Assembly: GCA_015680685.1 (NCBI GenBank)
Contig: MNCI01015561.1
Location: forward strand, 1,519,717-1,583,716
Source: Gnetum montanum
Lineage: Eukaryota > Streptophyta > Gnetopsida > Gnetales > Gnetaceae
Length of the DNA stretch: 64,000 nucleotides
Direction of reading: 5' to 3'
Shown in pieces: positions 62,169 through 64,000 of the stretch (position 1 is the stretch's first letter; each line of letters starts with the position of its first letter). Both the position numbers and the translations under genes were made by a program. The notes below the pieces were generated by a model. It did no database searches and was not told the DNA's origin. It worked only from the letters and a program-made list of their open reading frames with translations.

Positions 62169-62291
62169 CTAAGTGTTTTTACAACAATTGAACATAAGGG
62201 ATATCACTCACATCATTGTGAGCTTTAACGAACCTTTGGGTTAATCAGTTAATTAAGAACATAAATAACGGTAAAATAGCACACCATTAAG

Positions 62292-63957
62292 ATGGCTTCT
62301 TTTCATGAAATCAACTCACCTAAGGAAAACATAGGAGACGGTCAGCATCATATGCATAACTCAAATCAGCCATGTCCTAAACAATCTAAGGTCACATATA
62401 CTCATCCTGATGAGTATGTCTTGGACTTTACTTTTATTCTCCATCAGGATGAGCAACTGCGATGGAGAGATTTGCAAGGTAACATTATGTTACCCTTGGA
62501 TAGATCTGCCCCTAACATGCTTTTCCGTTCCTTAGCATAGATTGGCATGCAAGAACTGTTCGCGGAATACGTTCTGGATGATTATGACATGAGGGATTAT
62601 CATCCCACAAATGCCCAACGTATTCGGGATGAAAGGCAGGAGAGCCAACATTCATTGTTGAAGGGCAAGGTCCCCCATGTCATTAGTGAAATAGGAGGCG
62701 AGGAACCCCTCACAATGGGTTTCTTAGAAAATGATGTTCCTCCTCCTCACTCTGGTGAAGAGGTAAAGCATCAGGGGCTTCGATCAACTGTACATGCTAT
62801 AGGCTCTGATCCCCGTGAGCACCAACTGTTCACGGCAGGAACAACTACTCACACTAAGGATAGACACTTAGATCGTCACAACGATCGAGGCCTGAAGCAG
62901 CCGAAGAGAAGGTAAGAAACATCGCCATGGTGATGGATCCCCTTCCTCTTCTCCTTCATCTCACCATTCACACTCTCCTTCCACATCTGGGCACAACCAT
63001 CGTGAGCATAACGGAGAGAGTAAAAGTAAAAGGGAAGATGAAATACCTCGACAAGAAGGTCGAGAGGAGTTAGGACAAGGGCAAGGACGTAGGGAGAGTA
63101 GGGAACCACCACGAAGACATCACAGACGTCATGAAAGAGATGATCATGACGAGCCCCTACTCGCAACCCGAAGTATGCTTAACATAACAGAGGCAGTTAG
63201 GATTCCCACAAGGCATTTAAAGGATAGTCGGATCAAGCGATTAGACATGAACAATATCCCACGATTTGAAGGGGGATACAATGCTGATCCGCAAAATCAT
63301 TTGCAGGCATTCCACGATGCCTGTGCCTTGCAGAATATTGATAGTGAGTGGCAGAAGCTTAAGTTGTTCCCAAGGACACTCATCAAAGAAGCAGAGAGCT
63401 GGTACCGGTCCTTAGAACCGGAAACCATCAGGAGGTGGAGTACGATGCTTGAATTGTTCAACAACAAATATCAAACGTACTCCAGAGTGTCCAACTTGCG
63501 TAAGCAGATCCAAGGCTGGAAACAAGGTGCTTATGAACCCTTGGATGCTGCCATGGCCCGTTACTATACACTGCTACATCGTTGCCCGGGCCATGGGTAC
63601 GCTAAGCGGGATCAACTTCGCCACATCGTGGATGGGCTAAGAAATGAAACGAGAAGAACTCTTGGGACTTACGCCCAAGGGAGACTCTCCCAACTAAGAG
63701 CCCATGAAGTTGAAAGCTTGTTGGAACAAGTAGCACAAGAAGAGGGTGAGCTACGGAAGAGAGAAAGTCCAGAAGAATACAATCGCGATCCCTCCCTTCG
63801 CAAGAAGGGAGTGAAATTCTGTGATGAGGATGATGAGTCACCACTCGAAGAGTTGGTGAACTGGAAAACCTTGCCGATCCAAAAGTTAACAATAGAAATA
63901 GCAGCTAAGGTAGACGATGTATGGAGTTCCTTAGACTCTAAAATAGAACAGTCTTGA
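62292..63957 (+). pseudogene. element C gag
   Basis: ATG at 62292 (MASFHEINSPKENIGDGQ). The N-terminal block YVLDFTFILHQDEQLRWRDL is shared with B. A single in-frame TAG lies at 62538-62540, and a frameshift near 62905 precedes a long His/Arg/Ser-rich linker. From 63175 the frame is open to TGA 63955-63957: SMLNITEAVRIPTRHLKDSR, LDMNNIPRFEGGYNADPQNH, then the gag core (WYRSLEPETIRRWSTMLELF; YYTLLHRCPGHGYAKRDQLR). An acidic stretch (FCDEDDESPLEELVNW) follows. Only two lesions are seen, so it is the best-preserved gag of the window. Its Cys/His region would lie beyond the end. Confidence 0.88.
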
Positions 63958-64000
63958 AAATTGTAGAAGAGTCTAAGGTTGAGCAAAGTAGTGACAAAGG

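Larger units (their letters stand above)
61128..64000 (+). mobile_element. element C: 5' part of an LTR retrotransposon, continuing beyond the window
   Basis: A 5' LTR (61128-62149), a primer-binding site and gag are present. Termini TGATGAG and CTCATCA, U5 end and gag relate it to A and B. It is the least decayed of the family here, so probably the youngest. It is inserted in the antisense ORF of F/G. The expected target duplication would be ATTTG (61123-61127), but the other end is outside the window. Confidence 0.88.

Overview
This is nuclear DNA of a seed plant with a large, repeat-dense genome. One host gene enters from the left: the 3' part of an alpha-galactosidase with short GT-AG introns (37-1754). 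Almost all the rest is long, old, nested Ty3/gypsy-type LTR retrotransposons, full of stop codons and C-to-T/G-to-A decay. The length, nesting and decay fit a gymnosperm or another giant plant genome, but I cannot name the species.

Layout. (1) 37-1754: alpha-galactosidase exons. (2) About 3640-21400 and 44647-48889: parts of what may be one giant minus-strand element, called D here. It has an LTR-like repeat at both sides (about 4600-7571 and 46440-48889), gag and protease on the minus strand, a 13-copy 186-bp tandem array (9590-11860) and a spliced ORF on the plus strand (12287-17596). A decayed DUF761-like host pseudogene (19694-20574) lies inside this interval. (3) 23178-44641: element B (minus), bounded by the 5-bp target duplication CCTAG, with two LTRs, gag, protease, RT, RNase H, integrase and an extra ORF2. 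It was inserted into D. (4) 27505-35593: element A (plus), bounded by the target duplication CACAT and inserted into the ORF2 leader of B. It keeps gag and ORF2 but has lost pol. (5) 51770-54360 (plus gag-protease) and 54915-61127 (minus spliced ORF): another D-like element, F/G, split by a 2.8-kb LTR-like element H (56906-59735). (6) 61128-64000: 5' LTR, PBS and gag of element C (plus), inserted into the G ORF and running off the window.

The most interesting pattern concerns the extra ORF2-type protein (N-terminal plant transposon-like domain, then coiled coil). In A and B it lies in the sense direction downstream of gag/pol. It is preceded by an internal promoter-like block that reuses the palindromic motif of that element's own LTR U3: GATATC units 14 bp apart in A, and an AGGCCT/TGATGTGTCAA block in B. 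In D and F/G the corresponding ORF is antisense to gag and retains GT-AG introns, as expected for a gene never spliced out of the genomic RNA. A second signal is a compensated stem, possibly a pseudoknot, in the R/U5 part of the A and C LTRs, present three times in C.

All assignments come from reading the sequence. No database search, alignment program or folding program was used.
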